A stretch of 5,319 nucleotides of DNA, taken from positions 1 through 5,319 of the forward strand of contig JAOZKO010000215.1 in assembly GCA_029935325.1 (NCBI GenBank). Reading direction: 5' to 3'. The notes beneath the pieces were generated by a model that worked only from the letters and a program-made list of their open reading frames with translations, made no database searches and had not been told where the DNA came from. The stretch comes from Bacteroidales bacterium. GTDB lineage: Bacteria > Bacteroidota > Bacteroidia > Bacteroidales > UBA1556. Position 1 is the stretch's first letter, and each line of letters starts with the position of its first letter. Made by a program: the position numbers and the translations under genes. This document shows, piece by piece, positions 1 to 5,319 of the stretch.

Positions 1-275
1 ACCCCCTATTAGTATTTAATATCTTGAATTACTAGCTGTTAGGCATGTTAATATTAAAATATTATATGGCTTATTATTTTTAAAGAAGCTTATAAATACT
101 GGTCTATTTCAATAAAATTAGAAACACGCCTATAAACATACAAATAAGCATCCTATAGTGTTTTATTTGAGATGTTTACACTGTGTGAGTTTTTTGTGTT
201 TCTTTGTTTAGTGCTTATATTGTATTAGAAAAATTGTATTGTTTTTTACGTGTAAAACTGTAAGTAAAAACTCAA
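1..275. other. AT-rich gene-free flank
   Basis: No supportable gene is seen on either strand. Reading the minus strand outward from the tRNA terminator gives frequent stops; the longest piece I followed from an ATG is about 15 codons. There are small AT-rich inverted repeats, such as TAATATT/AATATTA at 49-64 and TTTTAC/GTAAAA at 244-257. These are too short or AT-rich to mean much. The stretch could be the edge of an integrated element or the decayed upstream part of a neighbouring gene, but the sequence does not show which. Confidence 0.6.
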
Positions 276-299
276 TTTGTTGGTACATTTGTTGGTACA
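276..299. repeat. Perfect 12-bp tandem repeat next to the tRNA unit
   Basis: The unit TTTGTTGGTACA occurs twice head to tail with no mismatch, at 276-287 and 288-299. It lies directly beyond the T-tract of the tRNA-Ala terminator. Short direct repeats beside a tRNA 3' end are a common setting for tyrosine-recombinase attachment regions, where paired repeats serve as arm-type binding sites. No integrase gene and no second copy of the tRNA 3' end are in the window, so that role is only a guess. Confidence 0.85.
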
Positions 300-300
300 C

Positions 301-338
301 AAAGAAAAAGCACCTACAAATAATCTTTGTAAGTGCTT
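301..338 (-). terminator. Intrinsic terminator of tRNA-Ala
   Basis: Read on the minus strand, AAGCACTTACAAA (338-326) pairs with TTTGTAGGTGCTT (320-308) across a 5-nt loop. This gives 13 pairs with one T-G wobble. The stem runs straight into a T-rich tract (TTTTTCTTT, 309-301). It begins 11 nt beyond the tRNA discriminator base. Stem, loop and T-tract together are a textbook rho-independent terminator ending the tRNA transcript. Confidence 0.9.
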
Positions 339-349
339 GTTAATCAAAG

Positions 350-423
350 TGGAGAATATCGGACTTGAACCGATTACCTCCTGACTGCCAGTCAGACGCT
401 CTAGCCAGATGAGCTAATCCCCC
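350..423 (-). tRNA. tRNA-Ala (anticodon GGC)
   Basis: This 74-nt minus-strand cloverleaf decodes the alanine codons GCC and GCU. The 7-bp acceptor stem pairs GGGGGAT with ATTCTCC. It contains a G3-U70 wobble, the main identity element for alanyl-tRNA synthetase, and the discriminator base is A73 (position 350). The D stem is GCTC/GAGC with GG in its loop. The anticodon stem TCTGA/TCAGG encloses the loop CTGGCAG, which places GGC at the anticodon. The T arm is ATCGG-TTCAAGT-CCGAT. The 3' CCA is not encoded: the bases after A73 are CTT, so CCA must be added after transcription. The gene is a single-tRNA unit with its own promoter, about 120 nt of leader and a terminator. Confidence 0.96.
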
Positions 424-452
424 TTAAATATTTGACAAATTCTAACAATCTC

Positions 453-522
453 AATGGGATTAGCGAATCTGCCTGTCCCGATAAACCATTTTTCTTGCTT
501 AATCGGGAAGCTAATCCCCATT
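453..522 (-). promoter_or_regulatory. Structured leader hairpin upstream of tRNA-Ala
   Basis: Between the tRNA promoter and the mature 5' end lies a nested imperfect inverted repeat. The outer arms, on the plus strand, are AATGGGATTAGC (453-464) and GCTAATCCCCATT (510-522), matching except for one bulged C. The inner arms are TCCCGATAA (476-484) and TTAATCGGGA (499-508), with one bulge. The loop is 485-498. On the transcript, nucleotides 519-509 repeat 11 nt of the tRNA 5' end (422-412). The segment 464-456 is therefore complementary to both. The structure is seen directly; any role in maturation or attenuation is inferred. It could also be only a leftover duplication. Confidence 0.6.
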
Positions 523-548
523 CGTGCATTTTTGCTCTAATGCGGCTG

Positions 549-556
549 CAAAGATA
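549..556 (-). promoter_or_regulatory. Bacteroidota-type -7 promoter box for tRNA-Ala
   Basis: On the minus strand TATCTTTG matches the Bacteroidota -7 consensus TAnnTTTG exactly. Transcription would start a few bases downstream, near 540-545, giving a leader of about 120 nt. A TTTG occurs upstream, but 28 nt away rather than the usual roughly 20, so the -33 element is unclear. A weaker box with 3-nt spacing, TAGAATTTG at 444-436, lies just in front of the tRNA and could be an alternative that skips the leader. Confidence 0.6.
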
Positions 557-662
557 TAATAATTTCTTTTTTAATAAATCAGTTCAAAAAAATATTTTAA
601 TATCATTTTACGACCCATAAAAAACATCTTCTTTGCCAATTATTAATATTAATATTCGAGAT

Positions 663-1925
663 ATGAATAATACAACAAAAAGTAATACTGGACCAATTGT
701 AATAATTGGAATTCTGTTTTTTATCTTTGGTTTTATAACTTGGCTTAATGCTACACTTATACCTTATTTGAAAATCTCTTGCGAACTTACTTCGTTTGAA
801 TCTTACCTCGTTACGTTTGCTTTTTATATCTCTTATTTTGTAATGGCCCTGCCCTCTTCTTTTGTACTCAATAAAACAGGATACAAAAACGGCATGTCGC
901 TTGGCTTAGCAGTAATGGCTTTTGGTGCGTTATTATTTATCCCTGCTGCTTATACTCGTTTTTATGGACTGTTTTTACTGGGTTTGTTTATTATGGGAAC
1001 GGGTTTAGCCCTTTTACAAACAGCTTCTAATCCTTATGTAACTATTCTTGGCCCTATCGAAAGTGCAGCAAGACGCATAAGTATAATGGGTGTTGCCAAT
1101 AAAGTTGCTGGAATGCTAAGCCCTATAATCCTTGGTACAATAATCCTTGAGGGCAGCGACAAATTAGAAGAGAAACTTGAAACACTTTCCCTAGTAGAAA
1201 AAGCCGCTGAACTTGATATCCTCTCGTCAAAAGTAATTATTCCATATATAGTTATTGCTATTTCGCTAGCTCTCTTGGCTGTTTTTATTAAGTACTCTAA
1301 ACTACCCGAAATTAATATCGATGATGATAGTGCCGATACTTCAATGGGCGAAAAAACATCTATATTTCAATTTCCTCACCTTTGGTTAGGTGCCTTGGCA
1401 ATCTTCGTTTATGTGGGCGCAGAAGTAATTGCCGTTGATACATTAATTTCCTACGGAAAGGATTTGGGTTTTAAAATGAAAGAGGCCAAGTTCTTTTCAT
1501 CATTTACTCTTTTTGCCATGATGCCAGGTTATTTCTTTGGAATTTTTGCCATTCCCAAATACATTAAACAAGACAAAGCATTATTGCTATTTGCTCTATT
1601 GGGAATTATTTTTACCATAATTGCTATTACTACTGAAGGTTATACATCGATACTATTTATCGCGGCATTGGGATTAGCCAATTCAATTATGTGGCCCGCC
1701 ATTTGGCCATTAGCCATTGATGGTCTTGGAAAATTTATAAAACAAGGATCGGCTATTTTGGTAATGGCTATTGCTGGAGGTGCTACCATACCTTTGCTAT
1801 ATGGTTACCTTTCTGATATAAAAACTATTGGAAGCCAAATGGCATATATTATTCTGATTCCTCTTTATATATATATTATTTTCTTTGCTGTATGGGGGCA
1901 TAAATTTTCTTCACAAAAAGCATAA
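663..1925 (+). CDS. FucP/GluP-type MFS sugar transporter
   Basis: Predicted inner-membrane major facilitator protein of the fucose/glucose/galactose/N-acetylglucosamine permease group (FHS type), 420 residues from the ATG at 663. An in-frame TTG at 633 would add ten polar residues. I prefer the ATG because the first membrane helix follows it naturally. About twelve hydrophobic helices are visible, roughly at 12-32, 48-68, 76-95, 101-121, 143-163, 192-209, 240-262, 277-297, 306-322, 327-347, 362-383 and 392-411. A polar central loop covers about 210-238. Family signatures are FFIFGFITWLNATLIP in helix 1 and LLQTASNPYVTILGP followed by ANKVAG in helices 4-5. Compared with E. coli FucP as I recall it, proton-coupling Asp46 is Ala30 here and Glu135 is Gln119, while Asn162 is kept as Asn146. 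The substrate is unknown; a neutral or amino sugar is likely. The lipoprotein gene follows 12 bp downstream. No consensus TAnnTTTG box was seen upstream, only a poor match at 628-635. Confidence 0.92.
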   Translation: MNNTTKSNTGPIVIIGILFFIFGFITWLNATLIPYLKISCELTSFESYLVTFAFYISYFVMALPSSFVLNKTGYKNGMSLGLAVMAFGALLFIPAAYTRFYGLFLLGLFIMGTGLALLQTASNPYVTILGPIESAARRISIMGVANKVAGMLSPIILGTIILEGSDKLEEKLETLSLVEKAAELDILSSKVIIPYIVIAISLALLAVFIKYSKLPEINIDDDSADTSMGEKTSIFQFPHLWLGALAIFVYVGAEVIAVDTLISYGKDLGFKMKEAKFFSSFTLFAMMPGYFFGIFAIPKYIKQDKALLLFALLGIIFTIIAITTEGYTSILFIAALGLANSIMWPAIWPLAIDGLGKFIKQGSAILVMAIAGGATIPLLYGYLSDIKTIGSQMAYIILIPLYIYIIFFAVWGHKFSSQKA

Positions 1926-1937
1926 AAATAATCTGAT

Positions 1938-3071
1938 TTGAAATATATACTATACATATTTACCTTTATAACACTCAGTTTTTTATTGGGATGCAATGAA
2001 GAACCTGAACCCATTGAAATAAAAACCATAATACGTTATACTGATGCTGAAGTTGAAAAAGCAGCCAAAAAAATAGATGATATATTTTCTAATGCAAAAA
2101 AGCAATACGGCTTTAATGGTAGTATTCTTGTTTCCAAAAAAGGACAAGTGCTGATTAATAAAGAGTATGGCTATGCGAATTTCAAAAAGAAAACATTAAT
2201 CGATAGTGTTTCAAGCTTTCAATTAGCATCGGTTAGCAAACAATTTACTGCAGCCGCTATTCTTATTTTATACGAGCAGGAGAAGTTAGATTTGAATGAT
2301 CCAATTAGTAAGTATTTTCCTGATTTTCCATATTCAGAAATTACTATTAAACAATGCTTGAGTCATACCTCTGGACTGCCAAAATATTTCTGGTTAGTGG
2401 AGCATAAGTGGGAAGAGGAAAGCCCGCCATCAAATATGGAAGTGATGGATTTAATAGAAGAGTATAATCTTCCACTATTCTTTAGCCCTGGAAAAAAGTA
2501 TGTTTATTCAAATACAAATTATTTAGTTTTAGCTTCCATCATTGAAGAAATTTCGAATAAATCATTAGGCGAGTTTCTGGAAATGAATATCTTTAAACCT
2601 TTGGGTATGAGTAATTCTTTTGTTTATTCCTTTGGTAAGGATACCGAAAAGAAAAATCAACTTTGGGGATATCGGATTTACAGATATCGCCATCATATAA
2701 AAAATCCAGCAACAATAAACGATGGGGTCGTTGGTGATAAAAATGTATTTTCAACAGCTACCGACCTCAATAAATGGGTTGATGGATTAAACTCAGGAAA
2801 ACTAATTTCTACAGAGCTTTTGAATGAAATGTATGCTCAAGCAAAAACCACCAAAGGTCGAGAAATTGAGTATGGTTACGGTTTTCATATTAAAATTAAG
2901 GATGGTGAAAAGGTCATTTATCATAATGGCAAATGGAATGGTTTTAGAACTTCCATTACGCAATATCCCAAAGATAGCCTTACAATAATATTCCTAGAAA
3001 ATAGTAGCTATAAATCCATTAGTAGTCTTATTAATGCTACTAAGAGGGTGGTTGATGAAAGTTTAGACTAA
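1938..3071 (+). CDS. Serine-hydrolase lipoprotein (beta-lactamase/esterase family)
   Basis: Predicted lipid-anchored hydrolase of the class C beta-lactamase/DD-peptidase/esterase fold (PF00144), 377 residues. It starts at TTG: an in-frame stop at 1929-1931 leaves no upstream ATG, and only this start gives the signal peptide MKYILYIFTFITLSFLLGC. The lipobox is LLGC with Cys19 lipidated. The mature start C-N-E-E resembles the Bacteroidota lipoprotein export signal, so outer-membrane surface display is plausible. Catalytic motifs are S98-V-S-K101 (nucleophile and general base), Y190-S-N192 and H329-N-G331, the usual three elements of the fold. The SHTSGLP segment at 142-148 is also typical. The family includes esterases, peptidases and true beta-lactamases, so neither substrate nor antibiotic resistance can be inferred. 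The gene lies 12 bp after the sugar transporter on the same strand, suggesting one transcript. No clear terminator follows. Confidence 0.9.
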   Translation: MKYILYIFTFITLSFLLGCNEEPEPIEIKTIIRYTDAEVEKAAKKIDDIFSNAKKQYGFNGSILVSKKGQVLINKEYGYANFKKKTLIDSVSSFQLASVSKQFTAAAILILYEQEKLDLNDPISKYFPDFPYSEITIKQCLSHTSGLPKYFWLVEHKWEEESPPSNMEVMDLIEEYNLPLFFSPGKKYVYSNTNYLVLASIIEEISNKSLGEFLEMNIFKPLGMSNSFVYSFGKDTEKKNQLWGYRIYRYRHHIKNPATINDGVVGDKNVFSTATDLNKWVDGLNSGKLISTELLNEMYAQAKTTKGREIEYGYGFHIKIKDGEKVIYHNGKWNGFRTSITQYPKDSLTIIFLENSSYKSISSLINATKRVVDESLD

Positions 3072-3335
3072 GCTTTCGAATTTCATTGACTTCCATCATA
3101 TGCCTTTCAGTATATAATATTACGCAAGAAAACTTAATTCTAGTAATTAATTAATACTTCAGTGACTTATGGTTTCTCGCAAAGACGCAGAGACGCAAAG
3201 GGTTCACTTCGTGAATATTATATATTATTGCATAAAATTGTAATAACCTGATTCTATGATTCATATAAAACATCAACGGACTAGAAATTAATTAGACTCA
3301 ACAATAAAACTACTTGTTTCTATTAAGGCTGATAA
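3072..3335. other. Left half of the convergent intergenic spacer
   Basis: This is AT-rich sequence after the lipoprotein gene with no recognised gene on either strand. No strong rho-independent terminator for the plus-strand gene pair was found here. The small hairpin TTCAC-TTC-GTGAA at 3203-3215 is followed by AT-rich sequence rather than a T run. Apart from the CGCAAAGA repeat listed separately, I see nothing distinctive. Confidence 0.55.
3178..3201. repeat. CGCAAAGA-type triplicated octamer
   Basis: Three adjacent 8-bp units read CGCAAAGA (3178-3185), CGCAGAGA (3186-3193) and CGCAAAGG (3194-3201), preceded by GGTTTCT. It is followed at once by a 5-bp hairpin, TTCAC-TTC-GTGAA (3203-3215). 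From memory, strings of the form CTCGCAAAGACGCAAAGACG recur between genes in many unrelated bacterial genomes, including Bacteroidota, so this is probably one copy of a dispersed intergenic repeat. Its GC-rich, purine-heavy character stands out from the AT-rich spacer around it. Function unknown. Confidence 0.65.
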
Positions 3336-3420
3336 GAAAGCGTCAAGTACAAGGCTTTCGATATCTTTAATATCAGGAGTTTACTCCGAAGGTTTGGAGT
3401 AAATGACTGGGTTTAAAGAT
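3336..3420. other. Cluster of stem-loops in the convergent spacer
   Basis: Two structures lie side by side. The first is GAAAGC (3336-3341) paired with GCTTTC (3354-3359) around a 12-nt loop. The second is compound. Outer arms ATCTTTAA (3363-3370) and TTAAAGAT (3413-3420) enclose a 3-bp CAG/CTG helix (3374-3376 with 3407-3409). This in turn encloses TTTACTCC (3380-3387) paired with GGAGTAAA (3396-3403). Neither is followed by a T-run on either strand, so they do not look like ordinary terminators. They could be a structured RNA, a palindromic intergenic element, or the remains of a small mobile element. No family was recognised. Confidence 0.5.
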
Positions 3421-3435
3421 GAGAATAACAGTTTA

Positions 3436-3451
3436 CCCCGATAAATCGGGG
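3436..3451. repeat. CCCCGATAAATCGGGG palindrome
   Basis: This inverted repeat forms a 6-bp CCCCGA/TCGGGG stem with a TAAA tetraloop and reads almost the same on both strands. Its halves reappear, separated by a longer loop, in the inner stem of the tRNA-Ala leader (476-484 and 499-508). That suggests a recurring palindromic unit in this genome. No T-run follows on either strand, so termination is not its evident job. Confidence 0.7.
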
Positions 3452-3499
3452 CAGTACAGAGCGGAGCGAAATCATGAACACACCAAAAATAAATACGAC

Positions 3500-3528
3500 G
3501 TGAATAAATTGGCGTTTTATTACTTCAC
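3500..3528 (-). terminator. Possible weak terminator after the acyl-CoA ligase
   Basis: On the minus strand, GTGAAGTAA (3528-3520) can pair with TTATTCAC (3507-3500) with one bulged G. The stem starts right after the ligase stop codon. A T-rich stretch, TATTTATTTTT, begins a few bases beyond it. The stem is AT-rich and the T-run is displaced, so this is a marginal call. Confidence 0.3.
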
Positions 3529-5252
3529 TAATTATCACTACCTTCAACTAAACCAGGATTTTCATGAGCCTCTTTATCCTTATAAAGATACCTTTTGATT
3601 TTCTTTGTTGGAGTTTTTACAAAAGGCTCTTTCTGCTCAAAAACATGAGTAAGCTTCGAAAATTTATTTACTTCTTCATTAACAGTCTTTCGTAAATTGC
3701 TAAGAATTTCGTTAATAGCTTTTTCCATTTCTACAGTCTTACCTTTGAGGTCAGTAAACTGCTTTTGAAATTCTTCCATATTAATCTCAACTCTTGCCAC
3801 AACTTTTCCTTTAAGCTCATATACCAATGACTCCAATACCCATTCGCTTTTATTTATCTGAGCCTCTATTTCTTCTGGAAATATATTCTCACCACTAGGG
3901 CCAAGTATCATATTCTTTATTCTACCTTTTATATAAAGGTAATTATCCTTATCAAAAATTCCAGTATCGCCAGTAATAAATCCTCCATCATCAGTAAAAA
4001 CTTCCTTATTCAAATCATCGGCCTTATAATATCCTTGCATAATATTAGGTCCGTATGCTATTACCTCTCCTTCACCAGTTTTTGGATCAATATTTCTGAG
4101 TTTTAAATCAACACCAAGCACTGCAGGCCCAGTTGCTCCAATCTTTGTTTTACCTGGAGCTGTACCAGCTAATAAAGGTGAGGTTTCGGTAAGTCCGTAA
4201 CCAATAGAATATGGGAATTTTGATTCGTATAAAAACCTATCAACATCCTCATCGAGCTTTGCGCCACCAATACCAAAGAATTTTAATTCTCCACCAAAGG
4301 TACTATACAGCTTTTTGCCAGCAACTCTATGTAGCAATTTTCTGAACATATCGGTACCATATAAAAACCTCTTAAGTTTGGAGTTTGTAAGTTCTGGTCG
4401 TATTTTTGACTTAAATATCTTATCCATTATCAAAGGAACCGAGAACATCAAAGTAGGTTTTACCAACTTAAGAGCAGGCATAAGTACGGAGGCTGTTGGA
4501 GGTTTACTAATATAATGTATTGATGCCCCACTCATAACAGCATATATATTTCCTAATGTAAATTCGTAGGAATGCGACATTGGTAATATGGAAAGGAATC
4601 GGTCTGTTTGGTCAGTGGGGTGTGTATTCCACCCTTGTATGCTGTTGGCTATAAGGTTTCTGTGGGTGAGCATTACACCTTTTGATGAGCCTGTTGTGCC
4701 ACTTGTGTATATTATTGCTGCTAAACTTGTTGATTTTACATCCGGAAAGGAGAATCCTTCGAAATCTTCTTCTTTAAAATTAATGAAGTTTTTCTGCTCA
4801 ATTTTATCTTTATTAAAGCCAATAGAGAAATCTTTTATCCCCACTAATAAGCCATCAGGAGTGATATTTGCTTTTTGGAGTTTTAGATTTTGATTCTCTG
4901 ATAAAAATATGATTTTAGCATCGGAGTGATCCAGTATATAGGCAGCCTCCTTTGCCGAAAAATCAGGCAGTACTGGCACTGCCACGGCACCAATTCCTAC
5001 AATAGAAAAATATGCTATTAACCAATTTGGTCCATTTTCGCTCCAAATCGCTACTTTATCACCAGCTTTTATATTGTTATTCTGTAAGCTGATGGATAAT
5101 TGCTTAACCTTTTTATAAAAATCTTTGTATAATATATAGTCCTCTCCCACATAACATAGTGCAGGACTATCGGGGAATTTATTTGCAGTGTTTTCTAAAA
5201 ATGTAAGTAAGTTTAGGTCGTCAATTTGATCTAAAAAATAGGTTGCCTTCAT
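3528..5252 (-). CDS. AMP-forming long-chain acyl-CoA ligase
   Basis: Predicted adenylate-forming enzyme that activates a fatty acid with ATP to an acyl-AMP and then transfers it to coenzyme A. It has 574 residues, close to the usual size of FadD-type ligases. Motifs in order are: the nucleotide-binding loop YTSGTTGSSKG (182-192); LPMSHSYE (223-230); the adenine-binding YGLTET (352-357); GDTG (428-431), whose Asp contacts the ribose; the hinge KGRIKN (442-447); and the C-terminal PTKKIKR (548-554), which supplies the conserved lysine. No signal peptide or membrane helix is evident, so a cytoplasmic or peripheral enzyme is expected. The start is ATG at 5252 with no obvious Shine-Dalgarno, which is normal for Bacteroidota. 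A -7 promoter box sits about 30 bp upstream. It stands alone and converges on the transporter/lipoprotein pair. An acyl-ACP synthetase or another carboxylic-acid ligase is possible, since substrate length cannot be read here. Confidence 0.92.
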   Translation of the reverse strand: MKATYFLDQIDDLNLLTFLENTANKFPDSPALCYVGEDYILYKDFYKKVKQLSISLQNNNIKAGDKVAIWSENGPNWLIAYFSIVGIGAVAVPVLPDFSAKEAAYILDHSDAKIIFLSENQNLKLQKANITPDGLLVGIKDFSIGFNKDKIEQKNFINFKEEDFEGFSFPDVKSTSLAAIIYTSGTTGSSKGVMLTHRNLIANSIQGWNTHPTDQTDRFLSILPMSHSYEFTLGNIYAVMSGASIHYISKPPTASVLMPALKLVKPTLMFSVPLIMDKIFKSKIRPELTNSKLKRFLYGTDMFRKLLHRVAGKKLYSTFGGELKFFGIGGAKLDEDVDRFLYESKFPYSIGYGLTETSPLLAGTAPGKTKIGATGPAVLGVDLKLRNIDPKTGEGEVIAYGPNIMQGYYKADDLNKEVFTDDGGFITGDTGIFDKDNYLYIKGRIKNMILGPSGENIFPEEIEAQINKSEWVLESLVYELKGKVVARVEINMEEFQKQFTDLKGKTVEMEKAINEILSNLRKTVNEEVNKFSKLTHVFEQKEPFVKTPTKKIKRYLYKDKEAHENPGLVEGSDN

Positions 5253-5281
5253 AATATGTTTGCTTTTTTAGTGTGAATCAG

Positions 5282-5289
5282 CAAATATA
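5282..5289 (-). promoter_or_regulatory. Bacteroidota-type -7 promoter box for the acyl-CoA ligase
   Basis: On the minus strand TATATTTG (5289-5282) matches TAnnTTTG exactly. It would set a transcription start near 5275, leaving roughly 20-25 nt of untranslated leader before the ATG at 5252. Only 30 bp remain upstream before the window ends. They contain no clear TTTG -33 element, only a T-rich run. Confidence 0.6.
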
Positions 5290-5319
5290 GTATTATTTAA
5301 GTTTTCTATGATAAAAAAT

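Noticed and set aside
1..270. Remnant of an integrase gene on the minus strand beside the tRNA
   Set aside because: The frames I followed carry frequent stops, and no tyrosine-recombinase motif is recognisable.
432..620. Open reading frame of 62 codons on the plus strand, TTG start
   Set aside because: It runs antisense through the tRNA leader hairpin and promoter box, resembles no known protein to me, and has no ribosome-binding or promoter signal.
633..662. TTG start ten codons upstream of the transporter ATG
   Set aside because: The added residues show no family similarity, and an ATG in the same frame sits at a better distance from the first helix.
1938..3071. Calling the serine hydrolase a beta-lactamase resistance gene
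   Set aside because: The SxxK/YxN/HxG motifs are shared by esterases and peptidases, and nothing in the sequence or neighbours indicates antibiotic hydrolysis.
3291..3408. Short plus-strand frame containing SIKADKKASSTRLSIS, possible gene remnant
   Set aside because: There is no start codon and no recognised family, and most of it is explained by the stem-loop sequences. A decayed element fragment cannot be excluded.
3419..3598. Plus-strand frame of 59 codons starting at ATG 3419 (MRITVYPDKSGQYRAERN...)
   Set aside because: It looks somewhat protein-like, but it starts in the hairpin cluster, runs into the antisense end of the ligase gene, and matches no family I know.
4315..4515. Plus-strand open frame of 66 codons
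   Set aside because: It is fully antisense inside the acyl-CoA ligase gene, whose motifs are intact, so it is a shadow frame.
4588..4893. Plus-strand open frame of 101 codons
   Set aside because: It lies wholly antisense to the conserved nucleotide-binding part of the acyl-CoA ligase and has no independent support.

Overview
The window looks like chromosomal DNA of a low-GC member of the Bacteroidota, probably Bacteroidia or a relative. Three things point there. Two promoter boxes match the phylum's -7 consensus TAnnTTTG exactly. A lipoprotein has a C-N-E-E start that resembles the phylum's surface-export signal. The sugar transporter is of a type common in these bacteria. This placement is an inference from sequence style, because no ribosomal RNA or marker gene is present.

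Layout from left to right: (1) 1-300 has no gene. It is AT-rich and ends in a perfect 12-bp tandem repeat. (2) 301-556 is a minus-strand tRNA unit read from right to left: a TAnnTTTG promoter, a leader of about 120 nt with a large imperfect hairpin, tRNA-Ala(GGC), and a strong intrinsic terminator. (3) 663-3071 is a plus-strand gene pair 12 bp apart, encoding a FucP/GluP-type major facilitator sugar transporter and a serine-hydrolase lipoprotein of the beta-lactamase/esterase (PF00144) type. The lipoprotein appears to start at TTG. (4) 3072-3527 is a gene-free convergent spacer holding a short CGCAAAGA-type repeat, a cluster of stem-loops and a CCCCGATAAATCGGGG palindrome. (5) 3528-5252 on the minus strand is an AMP-forming long-chain acyl-CoA ligase with its own promoter box just upstream.

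The transporter and lipoprotein are probably co-transcribed. They could pair an envelope hydrolase with uptake of a sugar, but the substrates cannot be read from the sequence. The acyl-CoA ligase is a separate fatty-acid activation unit. No complete mobile element, CRISPR array or defence system is visible.

The most unusual signal is in the tRNA-Ala leader. One segment is complementary both to an upstream copy of the tRNA's 5' end and to the tRNA's own 5' end, so two mutually exclusive folds are possible. The next is the transporter's apparent replacement of both acidic residues known to couple protons in E. coli FucP.
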